Positions 53,501 to 56,359 of a DNA stretch of 60,000 nucleotides are shown in pieces (the first letter of the stretch is position 1; every line of letters starts with the position of its first letter). Origin of the DNA: Liolophura sinensis (taxonomy: Eukaryota; Mollusca; Polyplacophora; Chitonida; Chitonidae). A program made the position numbers and the translations under genes. The notes under the pieces were generated by a model. It did not search any database and was not told the origin of the DNA. It saw only the letters and a list, made by a program, of their open reading frames with translations. The stretch spans positions 14,021,501 through 14,081,500 of the forward strand of contig NC_088303.1 of NCBI RefSeq assembly GCF_032854445.1. The letters are read 5' to 3'.

Positions 53501-56359
53501 ATAAGGAAACCATTGATGTATGAGGAGACTGTTTATGATAAGGAAACTGTTGATTATAAAGAAATCATTGAGGTATTGGGAGACTCTTAATGATAAGGAA
53601 ACCATTCATGTATTAGGAGACTAGGAAACCAGTCATTGATGTATGAAGAGGCTGTTAATGATAAGGAAACCATCGATGTTTGAGGAGACTAGGAAATCAT
53701 TGATATATGAAGAGACTGGTAATGATAAGGAAACCATTGATGTTTGAGGAGACTGTTGATAAGGAAACCATTGGTGTATGAGGAGACTGTTAATGATAAG
53801 GAAACCATTGGTGTATGAAGAGGCTGTTAATGATAAGGAAACCATTGATGTGCATGGAAACTGTTGATTATAAGGAAAGCATTGATGTATGAGGAGACTG
53901 TTAATGATAAGGAAACTATTGATGTATGAGGAGACAGTTAATGATAATAAAACCATTGATGTAGGAGGAGACTTAATGATAAGGAAAGCATTGATATATG
54001 AGGAGACTGTTAATGATAAGGAAACCATAGATGTACGGGGATGAGGAGACTGTTAATGATAAGAAAACCATTGATGTATGAGCAGACTGTTAATGATAAT
54101 GAAACCATTGATGTAAGAGGAAATTGTGGATGATAAGGAAACTGTTAATGTATGAGGAAACTGAGGAGACTGTTAATGGTAAGGAAACTATTGATGTACA
54201 AGGAAACTGTTGATTATAAGGAAACAATTGATGAATGAGGAGACTGTGAATAATAAGGAAAGCATTGGTTTATGAGGAAATTGTTGATTATAAGGAAAGC
54301 ATTGATGTATGAGGAGACTTAATGATAAGGAAAGCATTGATGTATTAGGGGACTGTTAATGATAAGGAAACCATTGATGTTTGAGCAGGCTGTTAATGAT
54401 AATGAAACCGTTGATGTATGAGGAACTTGTTGATGATAAGGAAACCATTAATGTATGAGGAAAATGTTGATGACAAGGATAACCATTGATGTATGGGTAA
54501 ACTGTTGATGATATGGAAACCATTAATGTATGAGGAAATTGTTGATGAGGAAACCATTGATGTATGGGGAAACTGTTGATGGCAAGGAAACCATTGATGC
54601 ACGAGGAAACATTTGATGATAAGCTAACTATTGTTGTATGAGGAAATCATTGATGATGAGGAAACTGTAAGCTGATTTGCGAGAAAGTTTGATAAATACT
54701 GTAATTGACCTAAACATTCACCCAGAAATTGCATTTTTAGAGGCAGATGATAAAACAAAATACTCTTTTTGTTGCTAAAACTTATATAATCCTACAGGTA
54801 CCTTCCAAAATACCTTTCCAAGATTCAATACAATGCTCAGCATCAGGCAGAATGAGTATCTTTTTTTGTCATGAAAGAACTTTTAGGGCAACAGCAGTAT
54901 GTAATATGAAACTTTAGTATCAGTTTGGCTTTCTGCACTTATTATTATGAATACATGTATTTGTACATAATTTTACTCTCGTAAGAAAATCTCACATTGT
55001 GATTTTATGATCTTTAGTTTACATTGACTTGTTGTATGGTGAGGAAATGTCTTCTGTTTGTGTGTATCAGGTGCAGTGGTGGCCAGAGAGTATGGACTAC
55101 CCTGTATTGTTAATGTACCCGGGGCAACCGCTGTCTTCAAGTCAGGTTTGTTTGTTAAGACTTATTGTTTGCCTTTCCTAATGATCAGTCAAGATCATTA
55201 TCTTCCTGATGATCAGCCAGAATCATCATTTTCCTGATGATCAGTCAGGGTCATCATTTTCCTGATGATCAGTCAGGGTCATCATTTTCCTGATGATCAG
55301 TCAGGGTCATCATTTTCCTGATCAATCAGGATCATCATTTTCCTAATAATCAGTCAGGGTCATCATTTTCCTGATCATCAGTCAGGGTCATCATTTACTT
55401 GATGATCAGCCAGGGTCATCATTTTCCTGATCATCAATCAGGATCATCATTTTCCTAATGATACGTCAGGAAGGAGGCACTAGAGAACATATTACAACCT
55501 GAAGATATACTGTATTACAGGTATAAATCACAGGTATAATTGCACAGCCAGTTTTTATGGCATGCGTATGTGTACATGATGGGAAAGTTTGTCAGTAACT
55601 TGCCAAAGGTTTGTGGTACATGTACATACTGCATGGCTATTCTGGCTACCTCCACCCATAAAACTGGCGATATATTAAAGTGAAAAATTCTTGAGTATGG
55701 CATAAAACAAGCAGATAAATAAATACAGAACTATATGTATGTGATGGATGGTTTATTACTAGAGACGCAGCTTTACATGAGCATGTATACTGCTGCCTTC
55801 AGTTGTAAGTCATGTCAGTGGGAAGGTCTACCAGCTACCTCAGATGGTTGTAGGCTTCACCCAATCTTTGCCTTGTTACCTCCCACCATAATGCAGCCGC
55901 CGAGGAATAGGTGAAATATTCTTGAATTCAATGTAAAACACGAACCAAGTAAAAGAATGAATAAATATATGAGGAAGTTTGTCTGGAAAGTGGTTTCCTC
56001 CAGGCTCTGCTTAGTTCCCTACATCCACAATGCTTTCACAGACAGGAACGAGAAATATTCTCAAACCTACTTAGAACTACAATCAAACGAATAAATTAAT
56101 ATTTACAAGACCTAGCTGGCTCTATTTGAAGCCCTCTGCAGCTGCAGGATTCCACTTCTGTCTTTGTTGTGATAGCCCTGTGTGATGAAGATATACATCC
56201 ATAGCAATAGTTAAGTGGGAACTTTTACTGTGCACTCAACAAACAAATAGCATGAAATTGGCAAGATTTATCCTTTATTCACAGAGAGTTGTTTTGTATT
56301 TTTCAGGTGATGCTGTTCACTTGGATGGATCTAAGGGTATTATTGAAAAGGTGGGGTAA
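15593..56359 (+). CDS. PEP synthase / rifampicin phosphotransferase-like protein, 41 exons, 1,328 aa
   Basis: The family moves phosphate from ATP to a substrate through a phospho-histidine carrier, releasing AMP and phosphate. Joined exons: 3,987 nt including TAA, all borders GT/AG, all phases consistent. Domains: hydrophobic anchor and second hydrophobic/basic stretch (residues about 1-55); animal-type N-terminal region (about 56-440); PPDK_N-type ATP-binding domain (448-758) with GGKG (454-457), RSSASGED (557-564), QEM (622-624), GVLFTKDP (631-638), NANYGLGE (649-656) and LLQARPVT (751-758); middle domain (759-1225); His domain (1227-1328) with GGLLSHG and catalytic His1286. Residues 448-1328 match the length and order of bacterial RPH (about 865 aa), and the TIM barrel of true PEP synthase is absent. 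The natural substrate of animal homologues is not known to me. Membrane attachment at the N-terminus is inferred. The start ATG follows an acceptor directly, so at least one 5' non-coding exon must lie upstream and was not found. I assign no gene symbol. Confidence 0.95.
16351..16535 (+). CDS. Exon 2 (residues 34-95)
   Basis: Acceptor 'ttcttgtcag', donor 'cgcag|gtatca'. It encodes RWYLVKKIVFYILFHVRKW, a second hydrophobic and aromatic stretch with flanking basic residues, then a Gly/Arg-rich linker. Two nearby hydrophobic stretches suggest a membrane hairpin or a monotopic anchor. Confidence 0.9.
17225..17481 (+). CDS. Exon 3 (residues 96-180), longest exon
   Basis: Acceptor 'aatcctgcag', donor 'ctcag|gtatct', phase 2 at the end. 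Contains DAVYFAGFSEDG and AEVWLFLEIPGVG, which I recognise as conserved in the N-terminal region of animal PEP synthase/RPH-like proteins. Confidence 0.92.
17640..17815 (-). mobile_element. Diverged SINE-like fragment in intron 3
   Basis: A T-rich tail 'ctatttatttattttgtttg' is followed by a weak match to the SINE body ('gtggaagaaaccagaatacc', 'taccttgccag'-like blocks). Strongly diverged. Confidence 0.35.
17907..17972 (+). CDS. Exon 4 (residues 181-202)
   Basis: Acceptor 'ctgttttag', donor 'tttt|gtaagt'. Short exon encoding KGLSNAVNKDGGEFVHVKF. Splits codons on both sides consistently with exons 3 and 5. Confidence 0.88.
18112..19062. repeat. Intron 4 minisatellite, about 44-bp units
   Basis: Units alternate between 'cagtgtgactacaaaaatgc' plus 'tgaactacatatacatgt' and 'cagagtgactacaaaaatgc' plus 'agaaccacatttatg', giving a higher-order pattern of three related 44-bp types. 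A 105-codon repetitive open frame (18489-18806) arises from it and is not considered a gene. No resemblance to exon 4 or exon 5 edges. Confidence 0.93.
19132..19245 (+). CDS. Exon 5 (residues 203-240)
   Basis: Acceptor 'ctctttgcag', donor 'aagag|gtacat'. Encodes WKSFNDPFDYDVDVHPWC and DAIAREIWTQQLWDEL, matching the conserved 'PFD-D--HP' region of animal homologues. Confidence 0.92.
19531..19640 (+). CDS. Exon 6 (residues 241-277)
   Basis: Acceptor 'gattatccag', donor 'aacg|gtaagc'. Encodes HYEQWGELRGRLVIEG and a Leu/Arg-rich end; phase 1. Confidence 0.92.
19641..20705. other. Intron 6, no gene recognised
   Basis: Contains at 20505-20605 a diverged copy of a sequence also in intron 1 (15866-15975; shared 'cagaatcaaggaaaatg'). 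The minus-strand 66-codon frame at 20078-20278 has no support. Confidence 0.5.
20706..20761 (+). CDS. Exon 7 (residues 278-296)
   Basis: Acceptor 'tatgctgcag', donor 'agag|gtaagc'. Encodes NWSSFHRYILHFIYVE; ends in phase 0. Confidence 0.9.
21280..21332 (+). CDS. Exon 8 (residues 297-313)
   Basis: Acceptor 'cttccccag', donor 'tcaca|gtaagt'. Encodes TGMTLQCGIISIPGNLS, beta-strand-like sequence that continues into exon 9. Confidence 0.9.
21608..21735 (+). CDS. Exon 9 (residues 314-356)
   Basis: Acceptor 'attgattag', donor 'ggcag|gtatga'. Encodes LMVGYLSYPSGDTVAVS and PPDQYTFSIMA. Part of the N-terminal, probably beta-rich region of the animal family. Confidence 0.92.
22025..22172 (+). CDS. Exon 10 (residues 357-405)
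   Basis: Acceptor 'tgttatgcag', donor 'tctatag|gtacat'. Encodes FYLIEVHGRTSPVWYH and NGKKGFGIAEFFY, the latter a conserved motif in animal relatives just before the ATP-binding domain. Confidence 0.93.
22462..22713 (+). mobile_element. SINE of a second type in intron 10
   Basis: A plus-oriented unit with a tRNA-like start (gcccttgaccaacaaggtc), middle 'cctgcatggggatgggcgg', 'ttgcctccacccatgaaccc', and tail 'gcattaaacacctatgaaat' ending in an aaataaataaat run. It shares the tail type but not the body of the commoner SINE. Confidence 0.7.
23080..23269 (+). CDS. Exon 11 (residues 406-469): start of the ATP-binding domain
   Basis: Acceptor 'ttcctgcag', donor 'gaaatg|gtgagc'. Encodes the linker and VGGKGAQLAQL, the glycine-rich start of the PPDK_N-type fold. 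Lys456 is at the position of the family's conserved ATP-binding lysine. Ends in phase 0. Confidence 0.95.
23519..23548. repeat. (TA)n microsatellite near the exon 12 acceptor
   Basis: About 14 TA units that end about 23 bases before the acceptor of exon 12. Length change here could disturb the branch point or pyrimidine tract. Confidence 0.9.
23572..23634 (+). CDS. Exon 12 (residues 470-490)
   Basis: Acceptor 'ttaccttcag', donor 'gccaag|gtcagt'. Encodes GVCVPKGFCVTTFAYR, the 'VP-GF-VTT-AY' motif that follows GGKG in PEP synthases and RPH. Confidence 0.95.
24287..24330 (+). CDS. Exon 13 (residues 491-504), smallest exon
   Basis: Acceptor 'atcaatttcag', donor 'gagag|gtacat'; 44 nt encoding NSRCLSSVIGKVIE. 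The peptide is not a conserved motif, so the call rests on splice sites and phase: it starts in phase 0 and leaves two bases that complete a Ser codon in exon 14. Without it the exon 12-14 phases would not match. Confidence 0.75.
24585..24754 (+). CDS. Exon 14 (residues 505-561)
   Basis: Acceptor 'atacattag', donor 'tcag|gtgagt'. Encodes a helical segment and ends in YAVRSSAS. Arg557 corresponds to the ATP-phosphate-binding arginine of the family's RSSA motif. Confidence 0.95.
25134..25204 (+). CDS. Exon 15 (residues 562-585)
   Basis: Acceptor 'ttgttcag', donor 'gaacag|gtgggt'. Encodes GEDGSESSTAGQLDSYL, completing the RSSA-GED-S-AGQ motif of the ATP-binding domain. Confidence 0.95.
25205..26381. 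other. Intron 15, no gene recognised
   Basis: AT-rich intron with a (TA)n run at 25637-25656 and T/A-rich open frames without domains. The preceding intron 14 has a fragment at about 24940-25050 ('aggaacctaacaaatctccc') that resembles 51865-51915 and may be part of a SINE head. Confidence 0.5.
26382..26446 (+). CDS. Exon 16 (residues 586-606)
   Basis: Acceptor 'ctgttcag', donor 'agaat|gtaact'. Encodes VLEAVVKCWASAYSYQAVQYR, the 'CW-S-----A--YR' motif of the ATP-binding domain. Confidence 0.95.
27093..27234. mobile_element. MITE with 16-bp terminal inverted repeats
   Basis: The left end 'ccaggggccactttcat' and right end 'tgaaagtggcccctgg' are near-perfect inverted copies; total length 142 bp with no coding frame. 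It lies in intron 16. The gggGCCACTTTCA terminus resembles a MITE type common in invertebrates. Confidence 0.8.
27407..27477 (+). CDS. Exon 17 (residues 607-630)
   Basis: Acceptor 'taccccag', donor 'gtcgcag|gtaaaa'. Encodes GVSVGVVIQEMVAAEVA, containing the QEM hinge that contacts adenine in the family. Confidence 0.96.
27478..28265. repeat. Intron 17 minisatellite starting at the donor of exon 17, about 21 units of 37 bp
   Basis: Unit 'gggtaccctcattgttaccc' plus 'ccatgacattctgtgat'. The first unit is the donor itself: 'g|gtaaaacctcattattaca' plus 'cccatgacattctgtgat'. The array therefore begins exactly at the splice site, with the functional GT as part of a degenerate first unit. Confidence 0.93.
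28917..29045. repeat. Dispersed repeat in intron 17 (pairs with 33675-33812)
   Basis: Shares 'ttcatccacctt', 'gtgaagtttg', 'tcagaaaa.ctta' and 'tggcat.aaa' in the same order with the intron 20 copy. Diverged; class unknown. The stretch 28266-28916 holds nothing I recognise. Confidence 0.6.
29194..29270 (+). CDS. Exon 18 (residues 631-656)
   Basis: Acceptor 'tattgatag', donor 'gggag|gtacct'. Encodes GVLFTKDPVTDNPS and NANYGLGE, the best-kept motif pair of the ATP-binding domain; Glu656 is at the metal/ATP-binding position of the GLGE motif. Confidence 0.97.
29575..31304. repeat. Intron 18 minisatellite made of copies of the exon 19 acceptor edge, about 24 units of 72 bp
   Basis: Each unit reads 'cacttgttgacag' | 'agtgtggtgtctggtgtttc' then 'tgatgttgatcccattcagt' and 'tgatttacatcactga'. 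The true acceptor and exon 19 start are 'atttgttgacag' | 'agtgtggtgtctggtgtttc' then 'ggatgtagacactatttgg'. Homology runs across the splice site and about 40 nt into the exon: units can encode SVVSGVSDVDPI against SVVSGVSDVDTI in the protein. Most units carry a TGA just before the next acceptor copy. The repetitive open frames on both strands here (up to 146 codons) are array artefacts. Confidence 0.95.
31305..31422 (+). CDS. Exon 19 (residues 657-695)
   Basis: Acceptor 'tttgttgacag' (the last of many near-identical copies), donor 'atcag|gtaaag'. Encodes SVVSGVSDVDTIWIER and IGQKSSVMKL. Only this copy continues into coding sequence and has a matching donor, which identifies it as the real exon. 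Confidence 0.95.
31634..32887. mobile_element. Degraded DNA-transposon-like insertion in intron 19
   Basis: The left arm 'aaattttaaaatcagc' (from 31636) and the right arm 'gctgatttcaaaattt' (to 32887) are inverted copies with one mismatch, and both lie near a 'cagggg'/'cccctg' block. Between them lies a broken coding copy (31906-32355). The exact ends and target-site duplication are unclear. Confidence 0.45.
31906..32355 (+). pseudogene. Broken transposon-type zinc-finger protein copy
   Basis: One reading frame runs from ATG 31906 with three internal stops (31957 TAG, 32137 TGA, 32275 TGA) and no frameshift before the TGA at 32353. It encodes KFRWEWLDRSVTVRV, KKCDIPGKATCSYCNKFI and later TKVAKHLENVKIC: a C-x2-C ... 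H-x5-C zinc-binding pattern. I recall similar proteins repeated in invertebrate genomes, probably linked to DNA transposons, but cannot name the family with certainty. All three stops could come from C-to-T change (CAG or CGA codons), which suggests ageing by deamination. Non-functional as it stands. Confidence 0.65.
33189..33289 (+). CDS. Exon 20 (residues 696-729)
   Basis: Acceptor 'actctctag', donor 'gtccag|gtgagt'. Encodes SSGCCLTDEITLKLGNIGVQ, the 'CL-DE---L--IG' motif before the end of the ATP-binding domain. Confidence 0.95.
33675..33812. repeat. Dispersed repeat in intron 20 (pairs with 28917-29045)
   Basis: Same block order as the copy in intron 17, ending just before the TTAA element that starts at 33815. 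Confidence 0.6.
33815..34678. mobile_element. Non-autonomous element with TTAA ends and about 23-bp inverted repeats
   Basis: The left end 'ttaaagtgacgtggtcaccc' and the right end (reverse complement) 'ttaaagcaacacggtcgcca' agree at most positions and continue into 'aaaat'. Both ends carry TTAA, consistent with a TTAA target-site duplication (as in piggyBac-like transposition) or simply with the element's own termini. The 864-bp interior has a 108-codon open frame (33947-34273) without a recognisable domain. Confidence 0.6.
35078..35149 (+). CDS. Exon 21 (residues 730-753)
   Basis: Acceptor 'atatttcag', donor 'ttgcag|gtatgt'. Encodes LEKHYGSERDVEWALKEG and VYLLQ: the 'HYG---D-EWA---G--YLLQ' motif at the end of the ATP-binding domain. 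Confidence 0.97.
35336..35442 (+). CDS. Exon 22 (residues 754-788)
   Basis: Acceptor 'cttggtcag', donor 'attgg|gtaagg'. Starts with ARPVT, finishing LLQARPVT, then enters the middle domain with HVWLTTGNIG. Confidence 0.96.
36177..36249 (+). CDS. Exon 23 (residues 789-813)
   Basis: Acceptor 'tgtccacag', donor 'ttgcag|gttggc'. Encodes GEMMPGAVCPLTYSVFAR, the 'GE-MPGAV-PLT-S' motif that opens the middle domain of RPH-like proteins. Confidence 0.96.
36388..36540 (-). mobile_element. SINE tail expanded into a 42-bp tandem repeat
   Basis: 'tttatttatttcactaagct' is followed by three copies (starts 36421, 36463, 36505) of 'tcaagaacattttgcttata' plus 'cgatgacagcaagctgccac' plus 'aa', which match the SINE tail/body block (caagaatatttcacttatacgacgg). 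The tandem run ends just before the large array at 36549. Confidence 0.7.
36549..39437. repeat. Intron 23 minisatellite made of copies of the exon 24 acceptor edge, about 48 units of 55-61 bp
   Basis: Each unit reads 'gcacaatgtctttcag' | 'agtttcatggcagattgtgg' then 'gttgggtgatacctatatat' and 'tgact'. The true acceptor and exon 24 start read 'ggttgtcttcag' | 'ggtttcatggcagattgtgg' then 'gatggcc'. About 20 exon bases differ only at the first base. Unit variants (gatacctatatatt/gataactctatatt/gatagctatatt; gcaaatt/gcagatt) are interspersed. Every unit carries a usable-looking pyrimidine tract and AG. Confidence 0.97.
39438..39530 (+). CDS. Exon 24 (residues 814-844)
   Basis: Acceptor 'ttgtcttcag', donor 'cttcat|gtgagt'. 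Encodes GFMADCGMASLSYF and NHLFINLH. It follows the array as the only copy that extends beyond the repeat into a coding exon with a donor. Confidence 0.94.
39984..40148 (+). CDS. Exon 25 (residues 845-899)
   Basis: Acceptor 'tttgatcag', donor 'tttctg|gtaagt'. Encodes HISNMYMNAAHGNKS and ANISLLGEPLEELTV; the 'N-S-LGEPL' type motif is typical of the middle domain. Confidence 0.95.
40530..40740. repeat. Dispersed repeat in intron 25 (pairs with 44165-44350)
   Basis: Shares 'aaggtgtttatt', 'tagactg.taaaattata', 'aaa.gtgcataaatt' and 'ttgctctttc' to 'gaggaattaggg' with the copy in intron 29. It is followed by a short SINE tail fragment (40752-40792, 'attcttgagtttggcgttaa'). Confidence 0.6.
40818..40946 (+). 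CDS. Exon 26 (residues 900-942)
   Basis: Acceptor 'attgtgtcag' (an alternative AG six bases downstream would drop two codons, Cys-Gln), donor 'gagacg|gtaggc'. Encodes a helical, Cys-rich segment ending YEGICRQLKDYET. Confidence 0.9.
41336..41420 (+). CDS. Exon 27 (residues 943-970)
   Basis: Acceptor 'catttttag', donor 'aacag|gtactt'. Encodes VWKETMIVSSKSGSWSVIVL then TGGR, the 'W---L-GG' type segment of the middle domain. Its 3' edge and donor are the seed of the array that follows. Confidence 0.92.
41370..42990. repeat. Intron 27 minisatellite made of copies of the exon 27 donor edge, about 17 units of 94 bp
   Basis: Unit: 'ctggtctgtcctgatgctct' 'ctgttctgactggagacagg' 'acag' | 'gtacttgtagataggtaatg' 'atagcagcacctgcagggtt' 'catgtcttgt'. 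The real exon end reads 'ctggtctgtcattgtacttt' 'ctgttttgactggaggcaga' 'acag' | 'gtacttgtagataggtaatg'. The homology spans about 45 nt of exon plus the donor and intron start. Minus-strand open frames of up to 90 codons here are array artefacts. Confidence 0.97.
43225..43313 (+). CDS. Exon 28 (residues 971-1000)
   Basis: Acceptor 'atggtacag', donor 'ctacag|gttggt'. Encodes DVKSEHFSDMANLLSNC and VISVNVPHLLQ; the phase joins the split Asp codon left by exon 27. Confidence 0.95.
43591..43653 (+). CDS. Exon 29 (residues 1001-1021)
   Basis: Acceptor 'ttttatttcag', donor 'actgag|gtagta'. Encodes ILAGNIENEGSKELFVSM; phase 0 on both sides. Confidence 0.92.
44165..44350. repeat. Dispersed repeat in intron 29 (pairs with 40530-40740)
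   Basis: Same block order as the copy in intron 25, in the same orientation, clearly diverged. Confidence 0.6.
44528..44623 (+). CDS. Exon 30 (residues 1022-1053)
   Basis: Acceptor 'ccccctcag', donor 'agagag|gtcgga' (GT kept but a weak context). Encodes GEAGRKFASFLQEHGHRCIR, the 'F---HGHR---E' motif that is highly conserved in RPH-like middle domains. Confidence 0.96.
44652..44852 (-). mobile_element. SINE copy in intron 30, lacking the tRNA-like head
   Basis: 'ttatttatttcattggtgtt', 'ctcaagtatatttcatttat', 'gatgggaggaaactaggg', then 'ccacgtacggccggagagga' and 'agccggcatgagct'. It stops where the tRNA-like part would start. Two T-rich tails stand side by side at the left. Confidence 0.8.
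45104..45163 (+). CDS. Exon 31 (residues 1054-1073)
   Basis: Acceptor 'ttttttcccag', donor 'ttacag|gtacga'. Encodes AEMLEKSWRRQPEKLVKIL, continuing the HGHR---E motif region. Confidence 0.95.
45733..46665. repeat. Intron 31 minisatellite made of copies of the exon 32 acceptor edge, about 15 units of 60 bp
   Basis: Unit: 'atgtacctgtgtgttacaca' 'g' | 'ttcctgctgaaatcagttgg' 'tattcagtaattatcagtc'. The true acceptor and exon 32 start: 'atgtacctgtttattacag' | 'tcgatgctgaattccagttc'. Homology covers the intron end and about 15 exon bases, with exon-side divergence. The 60-bp unit is a multiple of 3, so one frame stays open for 114 codons, an artefact. The leftmost units are the most diverged. Confidence 0.92.
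46666..46766 (+). CDS. Exon 32 (residues 1074-1106)
   Basis: Acceptor 'gtttattacag', donor 'ggcaa|gtaaga'. Encodes SMLNSSSALKSAAEGTSVEQ and ends in LTWFGK, a Ser/Ala-rich segment of the middle domain. Confidence 0.93.
47156..47599 (+). other. Longest uninterrupted ORF in the window (147 codons), intronic
   Basis: It lies within intron 32, in no frame continuous with exons 32 or 33. The predicted peptide has a hydrophobic stretch (VIVSAVLIWCAIP ... LLGIGFGVLMMAFLMI) and a Lys/His/Asn-rich tail. No domain is recognised and no promoter or splice signals are apparent. Probably chance or a decayed element; a nested gene is possible but unsupported. Confidence 0.2.
47658..47721 (+). CDS. Exon 33 (residues 1107-1128)
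   Basis: Acceptor 'ctgttgcag', donor 'gctaag|gtacta'. Encodes LLRFLLPKARSAVGYREWAK, the conserved 'A---V--RE--K' motif of RPH-like proteins. Confidence 0.96.
47905..48160. repeat. Dispersed repeat in intron 33 (pairs with about 54715-54900)
   Basis: Shared blocks in order: 'tgcatttttagag.ca', 'aaaatatt.ttttt', 'ccaaaacacctctc.aa' type sequence and 'ttcaatgcaa' type sequence. Diverged; class unknown. Confidence 0.45.
48404..48475 (+). CDS. Exon 34 (residues 1129-1152)
   Basis: Acceptor 'attgtttttag', donor 'agagag|gtgagc'. Encodes SLSIKMSDVMKESYWTLAES, a helix that continues the exon 33 motif. Confidence 0.94.
48990..49081 (+). CDS. Exon 35 (residues 1153-1182)
   Basis: Acceptor 'gtttatttag', donor 'aagaa|gtaagc'. 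Encodes GRLPDEELLFFLTHYEIGKL, matching the 'G-L-----I-FL---E' motif of the family. Confidence 0.95.
49246..49330. repeat. Short tandem repeat in intron 35, about 4 units of 22-24 bp
   Basis: Unit 'cttcaattgcattagatgta' with small variation, in the intron before exon 36. Confidence 0.8.
49457..49535 (+). CDS. Exon 36 (residues 1183-1209)
   Basis: Acceptor 'ctgtgcag', donor 'catcca|gtaagt'. Encodes AIRRRQVFSKQMDLAFPKYS, the 'RR---' arginine cluster with 'FP' that precedes the linker to the His domain. Confidence 0.93.
49536..50605. other. Intron 36, nothing recognised
   Basis: AT-rich intron with short open frames on both strands and no repeats above background. Confidence 0.4.
50606..50657 (+). 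CDS. Exon 37 (residues 1210-1226): linker
   Basis: Acceptor 'tgttgtag', donor 'gacgg|gtaagt'. Encodes MSTNVLTEQVTTSLQLT. Not a conserved motif; supported by splice sites and by phases 0 in and 1 out, both of which fit. Confidence 0.85.
51541..51617 (+). CDS. Exon 38 (residues 1227-1252): start of the His domain
   Basis: Acceptor 'tttgattgcag', donor 'atccag|gtattt'. Encodes GMPVSQGEITGTACVVKN, the 'G-PVS-G---G-A-V' entry of the PEP-utilising mobile domain. Confidence 0.97.
51725..51935 (-). mobile_element. Diverged SINE-like copy in intron 38
   Basis: 'ttccatttaattggtgtttt' is followed by eroded body blocks and 'ctacctgacaaacctcccaa' and 'aaaccagcaaatgctagatt'. A smaller fragment ('attatggtgggagggaac') lies at 51358-51450. 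Confidence 0.5.
52250..52352 (+). CDS. Exon 39 (residues 1253-1286): catalytic histidine
   Basis: Acceptor 'ttgtatcag', donor 'catg|gtgggt'. Encodes PGNILIVPYTDVGWSP and TEIGGLLSH. The last full codon is the catalytic His1286 (52349-52351); the next Gly codon is split by intron 39. The site carries the phosphate between ATP and acceptor. Confidence 0.98.
52440..54665. repeat. Intron 39 minisatellite, about 36-39 bp units over 2.2 kb
   Basis: Unit 'gataaggaaaccattgatgt' plus 'atgaggagactgttaat', with many variants and local higher-order blocks (for example around 52760-52900 and 53560-53650). It starts about 90 bp after the donor of exon 39 and shows no clear homology to it. Repetitive minus-strand frames (up to 134 codons) are artefacts. 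Confidence 0.95.
55071..55145 (+). CDS. Exon 40 (residues 1287-1311)
   Basis: Acceptor 'gtgtatcag', donor 'gtcag|gtttgt'. Encodes AVVAREYGLPCIVNVPGAT, the highly conserved stretch after the catalytic His. Confidence 0.98.
55180..55465. repeat. Intron 40 minisatellite, about 28-bp units
   Basis: Unit 'ttcctgatgatcagtcaggg' plus 'tcatcatt', about ten copies. It contains the short palindrome 'tgatgatca' type sequence in each unit. It starts about 35 bp after the donor of exon 40. Confidence 0.9.
55600..56097 (+). mobile_element. Cluster of three SINE 3' parts in the same orientation
   Basis: Three plus-oriented tails: about 55600-55725 ('gaaaaattcttgagtatggc' then aaataaata), 55790-55967 ('gtgaaatattcttgaattca' then aatgaataaat) and 55975-56097 ('gagaaatattctcaaacc' then 'caaacgaataaatt'). 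The first and second keep 'ctccaccca'/'ctcccaccataatg' body blocks. Confidence 0.65.
56307..56359 (+). CDS. Exon 41 (residues 1312-1328 and stop)
   Basis: Acceptor 'gtatttttcag'. Encodes GDAVHLDGSKGIIEKVG and TAA at 56357-56359. 'G--V-LDG--G-I' is the normal C-terminal strand of the His domain, so the protein ends where the family ends. Confidence 0.97.

Noticed and set aside
52533-54602. Minus-strand ORFs rich in 'SSYINGFLIINSLLIHQWF'
   Set aside because: Translation of the 37-bp minisatellite; no start context, no conservation signal, and frames change between blocks.
15593-56359. Reading the main gene as a true PEP synthase or pyruvate phosphate dikinase
   Set aside because: The C-terminal PEP/pyruvate-binding TIM barrel is missing and the His domain is at the very C-terminus, as in RPH.
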